Source: Bin80 sp964503085
GTDB taxonomy: Bacteria; Bacteroidota; Rhodothermia; Rhodothermales; Bin80
NCBI GenBank assembly: GCA_964503085.1
Contig: CAZCYQ010000075.1
Location: 1 to 14,671 of the forward strand
Reading direction: 5' to 3'
DNA length: 14,671 nucleotides
Shown: positions 1-7,155 of the stretch, piece by piece
Layout of the letters: each line of letters opens with the position of its first letter
How positions within the stretch are numbered: the stretch's first letter is position 1
Program-made: the position numbers and the translations under genes
Notes under the pieces: generated by a model
The model's database searches: none
Told to the model about the DNA's origin: nothing
The model's input: the letters and a program-made list of their open reading frames with translations, nothing else

Positions 1-103
1 GTCTGTGGTCCAGTAAGATGAGTACGAAACTGCCCCGATTAATCAGAGTTTCCTTGACATACTCGCGCACGGTTTGTACCTTGGTTTGTGCCTTGCAGAA
101 CAT
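1..103 (-). CDS. possible 5' end of a gene running off the left edge
   Basis: Reading the minus strand, an ATG at 103-101 opens a stop-free frame of 34 codons that continues past base 1. It follows an in-frame TAG four codons upstream. The peptide starts MFCKAQTKVQTVREYVKE and alternates charged and hydrophobic residues like a helix. I do not recognise it. The frame is short, and only 16 bp separate this ATG from the divergent gene starting at 120, which leaves little room for two promoters. It could be a remnant or chance. Confidence 0.22.
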   Translation of the reverse strand, partial: MFCKAQTKVQTVREYVKETLINRGSFVLILLDHR

Positions 104-119
104 TTGATTGCCCTACCCG

Positions 120-689
120 ATGTCGTGTGTTAGGCCCTCCCCTTTTGTCCACGTCAGTGCAACACTGAGATGGATCTTGTTGATGGTGTTTGGCCTGTCG
201 CCCTTGACCCTCTTTGCACAGGAGTTGAGCCTCAGTCCAATAGCACAGGCGGTGGAGGAAAGAATACCGGAAAGTCCTGATGTCAGACGGGACCAGTCGC
301 CTATGGTCACGTACCATCAGCGGAATTCTGGCAATGTGATTGCGGTGGTGAAGGTGACTGTGAAGGACAATGATGTGGGCACGGCGAACGAAGAGCGCAC
401 AGAATTGCCCGAGGAGTTATTGGTGCAGGACAACTATCCCAATCCATTTCGCAATGCAACGCGAATTGTCTTCCACCTGCCGGAACAAGCACAGGTGTAC
501 ACTGAGGTTTTCGACATACTTGGGCGTGTGGTCTATACTTCCCAGATGCAGCAGGTAAATGCGGGCTGGGATCGCGTAATATCACTGGACCTGCCTACAA
601 TCAGTTCTGGCATGTACATATACCGCGTCAATGTAACGACAGCATCTGGAACATTTGCAAGGACTGGACGCATGATCCAGATCAGATAA
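120..689 (+). CDS. short secreted protein with T9SS type A sorting domain
   Basis: This 189-residue protein has an N-terminal Sec signal: a basic region, then a hydrophobic core (roughly residues 17-31) ending in LTLFA before QELSLSP. A short low-complexity, charged stretch of about 70 residues follows. The last ~90 residues form a T9SS sorting domain: DNYPNPF, then a VFDILGRVV-type strand and SSGMYIYRV near the end. Known role of that domain: it directs export across the outer membrane by the type IX system and is often cleaved or used for surface anchoring. No catalytic domain fits between signal and tail, so the mature cargo would be very small. It may be a remnant of a larger secreted protein or a genuine mini-cargo. 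The ATG at 120 is preferred over the in-frame TTG at 108 because the signal peptide is complete from 120 and ATG is the stronger start. No clear ribosome binding site is seen. Confidence 0.72.
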   Translation: MSCVRPSPFVHVSATLRWILLMVFGLSPLTLFAQELSLSPIAQAVEERIPESPDVRRDQSPMVTYHQRNSGNVIAVVKVTVKDNDVGTANEERTELPEELLVQDNYPNPFRNATRIVFHLPEQAQVYTEVFDILGRVVYTSQMQQVNAGWDRVISLDLPTISSGMYIYRVNVTTASGTFARTGRMIQIR

Positions 690-869
690 CCCTTATGGGG
701 TTGTGTCCAAGCAAAATGTCTCAACGTAGCGGCACAGCAAAAATTGGGCAACCTGATGTAGGTCTCATGAAAAGACGGCGCCTCACTAGCTTCGCTCGTC
801 GTCATTTTCATTAAACCTATATATGTCTTTTTCTTAATCACGGCATTAACAGGTTTGTCGTCGGGAAGG

Positions 870-1358
870 GCTTTTTTATGTTTAATGGCAGTGAGACTGT
901 TGGAAATGAGGCGTATGCTTAGCCGCACTGGTCGCATTTACCTACACTGCGATCCAACTGCAAACCATTACTTGAAGCAGGTAATCCAACACTACTCTCT
1001 CCCAAGAGTATTACCCTGAGGATCAGGTTCCAGAACGGAAAGATGATGAACAGGAGGCCGTCCCATTCATGCAGGTCAAAGAGCGGGCTAAAGAACCTGA
1101 TGGCCCGCTTTGAACACGTACAAAGATGTACGAGTACTTGTTAGCCCAGCACGGAGCAAATGTCACGGATGTGATCACGTATTCGGTGATCCACGTTACT
1201 TGGAATTAGACCACAATACGCCTCAATCTTCGGGAGGATGGAATCACATCAGTAACCGGATTCTCCTTTGTGGGCCTTGTAACAAGCTCCAAAGCAATAT
1301 CTACACACTCATTGGAGTGCGTAAGGAGGATAAGAAACGACGGTATATGAGCAAATGA
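870..1358 (+). pseudogene. decayed site-specific DNA methyltransferase with C-terminal HNH domain
   Basis: Pieces of one known architecture occur in order but in three frames. At about 885-989 one frame reads MAVRLLEMRRML, then GRIYLHCDPTANHYLKQ, matching the conserved core of adenine/cytosine-N4 type methyltransferases in restriction-modification loci (usual form GSIYLHCDPT). At about 1018-1110 a second frame reads DQVPERKDDEQEA then VKERAKEPDGPL and stops at TGA 1111-1113. The same frame resumes as KMYEYLLAQHGA. At about 1152 a single-base loss (after GGAGCAAA) moves the HNH part to the third frame, seen as CHGCDHVFGDPRYLELDHNTP. The large segment that normally lies between HYLK and DQVPER is missing, so no active methyltransferase can be made. 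The upstream boundary is uncertain and I could not trace the N-terminal half. Confidence 0.82.
1110..1358 (+). CDS. HNH endonuclease-type domain, surviving 3' part of the methyltransferase remnant
   Basis: An open frame of 82 codons starts at a TTG. It contains a full HNH/zinc module: Cys18-x2-Cys21, Asp34-His35 in LELDHNTP, Asn45/His46 and Asn49 in NHISNRILL, and Cys54-x2-Cys57-Asn58 in CGPCN. In intact relatives this module is the C-terminus of a DNA methyltransferase, and the family normally continues upstream with MYEYL..HGAKC, which here is in another frame. The first ~15 residues of this frame are therefore probably frame-shifted sequence rather than native protein. The metal and catalytic residues look intact, so a free-standing HNH peptide cannot be excluded, but there is no convincing ribosome binding site before the TTG. 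Most likely it is a non-functional fragment that automatic callers would list as a gene. Confidence 0.45.
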   Translation: MNTYKDVRVLVSPARSKCHGCDHVFGDPRYLELDHNTPQSSGGWNHISNRILLCGPCNKLQSNIYTLIGVRKEDKKRRYMSK

Positions 1359-1537
1359 CGAAGACAGAAAAGAATCAGAGCCCTAAATCAGACGCAGAAC
1401 TGGCTCGTATTCGTGCGAAGTCTGACCGTGTACTGAACACACCCAGTCCGAATCCGAAGTACGATGGCGTGACACCGTTAAAGGTAGTAAGGGTGCTGCT
1501 CAAGACCGAAAGAAAACCGAGAAAAGGAATTAACAGG
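1355..1537 (+). other. small reading frame after the methyltransferase remnant, fused in frame to the protease gene
   Basis: An ATG at 1355 overlaps the HNH stop (ATGA), the usual arrangement for a translationally coupled next gene. The 61 codons read MTKTEKNQSPKSDAELARIR and later PNPKYDGVTPLKVVRVLLK. This is a charged, soluble, proline-containing peptide quite unlike a signal sequence. No stop occurs before the S8 protease signal peptide, which begins at codon 62. I interpret it as a small gene of the former R-M operon whose stop codon has been lost; its identity is not known to me. The alternative is that translation really starts here and the protease carries this N-terminal extension, but that would place the signal peptide 61 residues inside the protein. 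Confidence 0.5.
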
Positions 1538-4500
1538 GTGTTTTCAGGTATTCTATCTAATTCCCGTTTGTTCAGTCTTGTGGCGCTGTTGGTCAATGTA
1601 GCGTCCGCCCAACCCATGGATTCGACCCCGTCGTATAGCCCAGGCTTCGTGTGGGTGCAATTTGCAGAGGGGATAGCTGTTTCAACGGGTGCGGGCAAGA
1701 CCGGCCTTGCCATTTTCGACCGGGAGGCGGCGCGCTATGGCGTCACTGGCGTCAGCAAGGCTTTTCCCTTTGTCGACCGGGTGGCCGAAAGGAGAGAGCT
1801 TGCCGAGAGCACTAGGAAGCTGCAACGCATCTATGCCGTGCATCACGAAGAATCATTTGATTCAAGGCGGGTAGCCGCCGCTTTGGCACGGGATCCAAAC
1901 GTGGTCTATGCCGAGCCACGCTTTGTCCGCGAACCAATGTGGGATTTAGCGGGGTCGGAGGAGCGCGAATCCGTAATGCTTGAGACACCTAATGATCCAT
2001 TGTTCCGGGAAGCCCCTTACATGCAGCGCTTTCGTATGCCCGATGCCTGGGACGTGGTCAAGGGCGAGCAGGGGGATGTCATGATAGCGATTGTGGAACT
2101 GGGGGGCATAGGTATGAGCCATGAGGACCTTCGGGGCACGGTGTGGACCAATCCGGGTGAGATTCCAAACAACGGCGTGGACGACGATGCGAACGGATTT
2201 GTGGACGACGTGCATGGTTGGGATTTTCACGCGAATTTGCCGATCGTCCCGGGCTCCGCTAACAGTCCAGGCGTATGGCACGGCGTAGCAGTGTCTGGCG
2301 CGGCCCTGGCGGAAGCGGACAACGGAATTGGGTTGGCCGGAACCAGTTGGAACGCCAGGTTTATGCCTTTGGTGGGTACTCTCTCGGCCATTACGTACGC
2401 GGCCCTGAACGGCGCCGACATTATCAACACAAGCTACGGGGGTTTTGGTTATACCAATACGGAAGCGCAGGTTATGCAGTCAGCTGTGGATGAAGGGGCT
2501 CTGGTAGTTGCTGCAGCGGGTAACAATGGTGTAAACAGCGATCAAGTCCCTTTCTACCCGGCCAATTTCCCCGTCAATCTTAACGTTGGGGGAACGTTAG
2601 CGGGATCGGATGTGAACTACTACAGTTACGGTAGAAGCGTGAACGTCTTTGCAGCGGGCAGGAACGTTGTGGTCACCACGCCGGTAAACGCATATGGCAG
2701 GGAATTCGGAACTTCATTTGCGTCTCCGCTGGTCGCGGGCATCGCAGCGCTGGTCAAGACGGCAAATCCGCACTTCACGCCGCACCAGGTGCGTGAGCAG
2801 GTGCGCCTGACGGCGGACAACATTGATGCCGTTAATGATGCCTCATTGACGGGCCTGCTTGGGCGTGGCCGTGTCAATGCCTTTCGCGCTGTCACGGAGA
2901 GCGGGTTCCCGGCCGTACGCATGACGGAGTACCAGTTGATAGGTGGCGAGCGTGCGCTCCAAAGCGGCGAGTCCGTGGAAGTAACGGCAAGGGTGACCAA
3001 CTATCTGGCCGATACAGATAATTTGACCATTGAGTGGTTTTCGGACGGGGCGTTTGTGGAATTTGACACGGGTCCTATCAGCATCGGCCGCCTGGCAACG
3101 GGAGAGAACATTGAAATCTCGACCAGCTTCAAGCTAAATGAGAATACGCCGTACCGGGCGCACTTCTTTGTATCTCCCCGAGCTCGGGACGGATCCTATG
3201 ACGATGCGGCCGACATTGTACGACTGAATGCCAATGAGGGAGAAACGCTCGCTCATAGAACCGATGCCATGGGCTTCACCATTACATCCGAAGGGAACAT
3301 TGGCTTTCTTGATAACCGCTCCAGAGGAGTGGGACGTGGCGTCTGGATGTATGACGAGAACAACCAGGAACGATCCATTTTATTCGAGGGCAGCTTGGTC
3401 GTGGCCAACGGTCCGGATGCCGTGTCCGACGGCTTTTTCAATAGCGAAAGACGGTTTTTGATTCCCTCTCAGGACATGGATCTGATTCCGAAAAAAGGTG
3501 CCAGGCTGGAGATTCGTGAACCCGGGCAGTTGGTGACTCAGGAAGGACGCATGGAGTTGGTGGATAGCGGTGCAGACAACCCGATTGGCGTTGAGATACT
3601 TCAGGAGAGTTTTGTCGATACCGCCGAGCAGAATAAGGACTTTATCATTTTGCGGTATACGTTGACCAATCCTACCGGCCGTACAATGGAAAACATGCAC
3701 GTCGGCCTGATGTTTAGCTGGGGAATGAATGCGTCCAGGAACCCGGACTATGTTGGATTTGACAGGAGCAGGAGTTTTGGCTTTAACCAGAACACAGCCT
3801 CCAACCCGACCCTTACGGTAGGTACCATGCCGCTAACGGCGACCGCCCCAGTGCACTTCCGGGCCTTGGGCGACAGGGCCGAAATGACGGATCAGACGAA
3901 GTGGTCGTACTTGACGGGTGGAATCCGGACTCCAGCCTCCAGTGCCGATCACTGGACGCAGGTTACGGGACTGGGCCCGTTCACGATAGATCCTGGAAAA
4001 GAAATCCAGGTGGCCTTTGCCGTGGTAACCGGCAGTAGCCGCGAGGATCTCTTTCAGAACGCAGACAACGCGAAGGCGCTTTGGGAAAGCACGATCCAGC
4101 AGGCCCCCACCGCCCAGTTTATCCAGAATGTTGACGGACCCGCCATCGATGTATATCTGGACGGTCAGCGCATCCATGACGACTGGGCATTCCAGTCGGC
4201 TTCAGATTTCGAAGTGCTCTCGGTGGGCGAACACACTATTGACGTGGTCTCCGGTGGCGAAAACGACAACGCTCAACCGTTGATTTCCAAGACGATAGCC
4301 GTGAGCACGTCTACCGATTACCATGTACTGGCTAATGGCAACGGCGAAGACGTGAACCTCGTAATTGTGGACGGCGTGCGGAAAAGCCATTCCGTTGAAG
4401 ACCAAGCCACCTTTTATGTGGCACATGGTGCCCGGGATTTGGATGCAGTGGGTGTCCACTTGTTGCAGCCAGGGGCTGACGCGTTGGTTCTTCTGGATAA

Positions 4501-5041
4501 TGCTTCGTATGGCGCCTCGGGCCAGTACGCGACGATTCCCCCCGGATTACACGACATTGAAGTGACCGCAGCCACCGATGGCCGTTTGATCAACGTGTTC
4601 CAGTTTGACCTGAGTGGTCTCGCGCAGCAAGCCTTTATGCTTGGTCTTTCCGGCAGTGGTACGTCGGCACGAGAAGGCCTGACCATGATAGGCGTACTGG
4701 CCGACGGCACGATTCTTTACCCTACAGCCGTAACCGGAACCGAAAGTCCAACCGAGCTTCCGCAGCAGTTCGTATTGCACGGTAACTATCCGAATCCATT
4801 CAATCCGAGCACAACCATCCTGATGGATTTGCCGGCGGACGCAAAGGTTACCGTAGAGGTGTTTGACGTGCTCGGCCGCGCTGTCCTGCGCACTATGCCC
4901 CAAGATCTTGAGGCAGGTCACGGGCGCTTGATCAGAATTGTCGCTGCCTCCCTCGCCTCTGGCACGTATCCATATCGTGTGCGCGCCACGACGGCCACCG
5001 CCACCGAAATACATATCGGACAAATGACGATCCTCAAGTAG
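1538..5041 (+). CDS. secreted subtilisin-like (S8) peptidase with T9SS sorting domain
   Basis: From GTG 1538 the protein has 1167 residues. The N-terminus is a signal peptide (VFSGILSNSRLF, hydrophobic core LVALLV, then ASAQ), preceded by AAAGGA about nine bases before the GTG. An inhibitory-prodomain-like region follows (residues ~34-145). The S8 domain spans about 160-450: His248 in WHGVAVSG, oxyanion Asn329 in AAAGNNG and Ser393 in GTSFASPLVAG are in place, but the catalytic-Asp position is Glu187 (AIVELGG). An Asp-rich, calcium-loop-like insert (NNGVDDDANGFVDD) lies between. A long beta-rich region follows, then a DUF4397-like part (~869-1065), then the T9SS tail (NYPNPFNPSTT ... VFDVLGRAV) over the last ~90 residues. 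Expected location: cell surface or medium. The same frame is open back to ATG 1355, so an automatic caller may add 61 residues; I prefer 1538 because it makes the signal peptide N-terminal. Confidence 0.88.
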   Translation: MFSGILSNSRLFSLVALLVNVASAQPMDSTPSYSPGFVWVQFAEGIAVSTGAGKTGLAIFDREAARYGVTGVSKAFPFVDRVAERRELAESTRKLQRIYAVHHEESFDSRRVAAALARDPNVVYAEPRFVREPMWDLAGSEERESVMLETPNDPLFREAPYMQRFRMPDAWDVVKGEQGDVMIAIVELGGIGMSHEDLRGTVWTNPGEIPNNGVDDDANGFVDDVHGWDFHANLPIVPGSANSPGVWHGVAVSGAALAEADNGIGLAGTSWNARFMPLVGTLSAITYAALNGADIINTSYGGFGYTNTEAQVMQSAVDEGALVVAAAGNNGVNSDQVPFYPANFPVNLNVGGTLAGSDVNYYSYGRSVNVFAAGRNVVVTTPVNAYGREFGTSFASPLVAGIAALVKTANPHFTPHQVREQVRLTADNIDAVNDASLTGLLGRGRVNAFRAVTESGFPAVRMTEYQLIGGERALQSGESVEVTARVTNYLADTDNLTIEWFSDGAFVEFDTGPISIGRLATGENIEISTSFKLNENTPYRAHFFVSPRARDGSYDDAADIVRLNANEGETLAHRTDAMGFTITSEGNIGFLDNRSRGVGRGVWMYDENNQERSILFEGSLVVANGPDAVSDGFFNSERRFLIPSQDMDLIPKKGARLEIREPGQLVTQEGRMELVDSGADNPIGVEILQESFVDTAEQNKDFIILRYTLTNPTGRTMENMHVGLMFSWGMNASRNPDYVGFDRSRSFGFNQNTASNPTLTVGTMPLTATAPVHFRALGDRAEMTDQTKWSYLTGGIRTPASSADHWTQVTGLGPFTIDPGKEIQVAFAVVTGSSREDLFQNADNAKALWESTIQQAPTAQFIQNVDGPAIDVYLDGQRIHDDWAFQSASDFEVLSVGEHTIDVVSGGENDNAQPLISKTIAVSTSTDYHVLANGNGEDVNLVIVDGVRKSHSVEDQATFYVAHGARDLDAVGVHLLQPGADALVLLDNASYGASGQYATIPPGLHDIEVTAATDGRLINVFQFDLSGLAQQAFMLGLSGSGTSAREGLTMIGVLADGTILYPTAVTGTESPTELPQQFVLHGNYPNPFNPSTTILMDLPADAKVTVEVFDVLGRAVLRTMPQDLEAGHGRLIRIVAASLASGTYPYRVRATTATATEIHIGQMTILK

Positions 5042-5551
5042 CGCTTGACAACCTTCTTCCCGGGGCCTCGACCCGAATGGGAGGCAGCCTTTCCGTATTA
5101 GCTGTTACAGAGCAAGTATCTTCTCCAGCGCCTGCCCCTGGTGCCTCGCCGTACTGGGCGCTGTTCCAAACATTCCCCAATTCGGTTGATGGACACTTTT
5201 TTGCAATCGCAACTCGCTTATTCGCACCTGTGTTTTCCCCGAACGGTGGCTGCTGGAGATGCATCTCCCTCCCAGGCTTGCGCCCAGGCCGGCATCATAC
5301 TGCTTCCAAACCGTATGATAGATGTCGGAAAAGGGCAAAACAAACGATCAATATTGTGTCATCCGGGATTATGGCAAGTTTTCCTAGCGGACTGTAGTGC
5401 GGCCGGACATGCCCGTGCAATTCACACTCCCTGACTGGAACCCTGACGACATGTTTCCGTATATTGCTTCCGAGGTGCCACGCTTTTGGCGTTGCCCTCT
5501 TTCCGGGCCCGTGCTTTGGCATGGGCTTTCGTGTGTCTGGACACCTTTCCG
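5042..5551 (+). other. 510 bp without a recognisable gene
   Basis: Several frames stay open for 75-106 codons, but none has a recognisable motif, a consistent start with a binding site, or similarity I can name, and they overlap one another. No tRNA, strong terminator hairpin or repeat was seen. The open frame running into the DUF3800 gene from 5486 adds 22 residues ahead of the family's normal start and is treated as leader. The stretch may be degraded coding DNA, in keeping with the R-M remnant upstream. Confidence 0.5.
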
Positions 5552-6292
5552 ATGTATTTCGCCTACCTTGACGAATTTGGACACGATGGCCCTTTCGTGA
5601 GCCGGAAGCATCCGCGCCACAACGCGAGTCCCGTGTTCGGGCTTGCCGGGTTTGTCATGCCTGCTGACAACGTACGTCGCTTCGGCAGTTGGTTCTTCCA
5701 GAGAAAATGTGCGCTCCTTGCCTGGGAAATCAGCCGGTCCCAGAAGCCAGCATGGCAGTGGGAAAAGAAAGGGGCCCGCCTTTACACGGTGAAAAACGTG
5801 AAAAGCTATTACCAGCTCCGTAACTTCACCATTCGATTCCTCAAAACCATTCGCCAGTTCGACGGTTTCGTATTCTACTTTGGGCGAAAGAAGACCGAGC
5901 CTCCTGAAATACATAATTCGACTGCATTGTACAAGAGCGTGCTTCGGGAATCGATCAAGCGCATTGACCAGTTCTGTGAGAAAGTCTGCACGCCTCCCGA
6001 AAACTTTGTGCTGCTGATGGATGAACACACCAGGCGGTCCAGTCTGCTGACCCAAGCTGCACAAAGTATGTACGGGCGGCCCAACCAGCGAAAACGTCTT
6101 ATTGAGCAACCGTTTCAACTGGAAAGCGAACGCTATCAGAATCTCCAGGCGGCTGACTGGATTGCCGGGCTGGTAGGTCGCCTTGAAGCACTCAGGGCGA
6201 ATCCTATGGAATACCAAGAAAACGAAGTGTTCAAACGATTCTTTGAGCACGATCTCTCTCGGACCCAGCGAAGAAGCAGGATCTGGCACTAG
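5552..6292 (+). CDS. DUF3800 domain-containing protein
   Basis: A 246-residue soluble protein with the marks of the DUF3800 family: the N-terminal strand MYFAYLDEFG (Asp7-Glu8), a second acidic strand FVLLMDEH (Asp157-Glu158), and the C-terminal signature ESERYQNLQAADWIAGLV (Glu191, Gln199, Asp202). The spaced acidic residues suggest a metal-dependent, nuclease-like fold, but no activity is established and I assign none. The start at 5552 is chosen because family members begin with this strand; the frame is open to 5486 but those 22 residues match nothing. The protein has no signal peptide or membrane segment. It is isolated, with ~0.5 kb and ~0.86 kb of gene-poor DNA on its sides. Family members are frequent in accessory and defence-type regions, which fits the decayed R-M locus nearby; that link is inference. 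No ribosome binding site is evident. Confidence 0.85.
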   Translation: MYFAYLDEFGHDGPFVSRKHPRHNASPVFGLAGFVMPADNVRRFGSWFFQRKCALLAWEISRSQKPAWQWEKKGARLYTVKNVKSYYQLRNFTIRFLKTIRQFDGFVFYFGRKKTEPPEIHNSTALYKSVLRESIKRIDQFCEKVCTPPENFVLLMDEHTRRSSLLTQAAQSMYGRPNQRKRLIEQPFQLESERYQNLQAADWIAGLVGRLEALRANPMEYQENEVFKRFFEHDLSRTQRRSRIWH

Positions 6293-7155
6293 GCACCGCA
6301 TCTGGAACGGTCTGATGTGACCTACAAATTATTATCGCAACTTTGTGGAGGCAGACCTGAGCCTGTTGTGCTGGTCACATTGAATGGCACGGGCAAAAGC
6401 GTCTTGCTGTCTCAATGTTTGATCGGACCTTTATTGATTTGCCACCGTGGTTTATTCGGACAAATGCCGTTAGCTATGAGGGTAAGGCGAATGCCATAAA
6501 CTTGCAAGGTTACGTTAGGGGTACTGGCTGCAGTAGTTGAAGTTACCACCTAAGTGGCCCACATAGCAGATGCATAGAAATTGGGGGCGATCAATGGATT
6601 TTCCAAGTGCCGTGCTGCCCACAAAAGCCGACCAATTCGCGCGACCGCGGTGTTGCGACACATCGTGATTTGGTCTGACACAGTTTAGTTTGATCAACAT
6701 AATTTCACACATTTAGCAGATTGGGGGAGGTGTGTCCTGCCTTCAAAGAATTGCAACCTGTGGAAGTCAGGATATGTAATTTCGCATAGGTGAATTCTCG
6801 GTTAGTTGGTAGGTGATCTCATGCCAATGTAGCTCAACCAGCCGGGATAGGCTTACTTTAAAATCTTTTCAGTTCCCTGTAACAGATACGACGGATTTTC
6901 AATTTATCGGCCGGCTGCTCGTTCAGCGATAATTACATTTTTTACCGGTGAAACTTTCATGTGTCGGTGGTCAAAAAGGTATGTTACCCGTATATACGAC
7001 CATGGCATCACCCATGATGATGTTTTGGTAGAAAACGGCATGTCGCAACCCACCTTATTGTGTCTGTATGCTCAACAGCACCAGAGACATTCCAGCACGT
7101 AGCCGTTGTTACCCTTGGAAATACTTCCGCGTCAATCACAACAGCCCCCTGATTC
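6293..7155. other. 863 bp without a convincing gene
   Basis: Only short open frames exist here. One plus frame (6415-6531) reads MFDRTFIDLPPWFIRTNAVS and ends GYVRGTGCSS; it looks protein-like but matches no family I know. Overlapping it, a GTG-started frame at 6317 contains NGTGKSVLL, which does not satisfy the Walker A spacing. A minus frame (6515-6712) and another at 7008-7205 are equally featureless. No tRNA, CRISPR, insertion-sequence terminal repeat or strong terminator hairpin was found. Most likely this is decayed coding DNA. Confidence 0.5.

Noticed and set aside
688..702. Small AACCC/GGGTT hairpin after the first gene
   Set aside because: The stem is five bases with no T-tract; too weak to call a terminator.
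1082..1109. Hairpin AGCGGGC ... GCCCGCT followed by TT
   Set aside because: The seven-base stem has a 14-base loop and only a short T run, and it lies inside the recognisable methyltransferase remnant (coding for ERAKEPDGP), so it is not supported as a terminator.
2271..2310. Loss of catalytic His in the S8 protease (HGVAVSG instead of HGTHVAG)
   Set aside because: The catalytic His is the first His of that motif and is present; the second His is not catalytic and is often replaced in related proteins.
4547..5023. 158-codon minus-strand frame within the protease gene
   Set aside because: It is antisense to the DUF4397-like and T9SS-tail coding region, which is clearly real on the plus strand.
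5384..6301. 305-codon minus-strand open frame opposite the DUF3800 gene
   Set aside because: It is longer than the plus-strand gene but shows no family motif; the plus strand carries clear DUF3800 signatures. The antisense frame is a composition shadow.
6317..6499. Apparent P-loop (NGTGKSVLL) in a short frame
   Set aside because: The spacing does not fit GxxxxGK[ST], no Walker B or other NTPase motif follows, and the frame ends after 60 codons.
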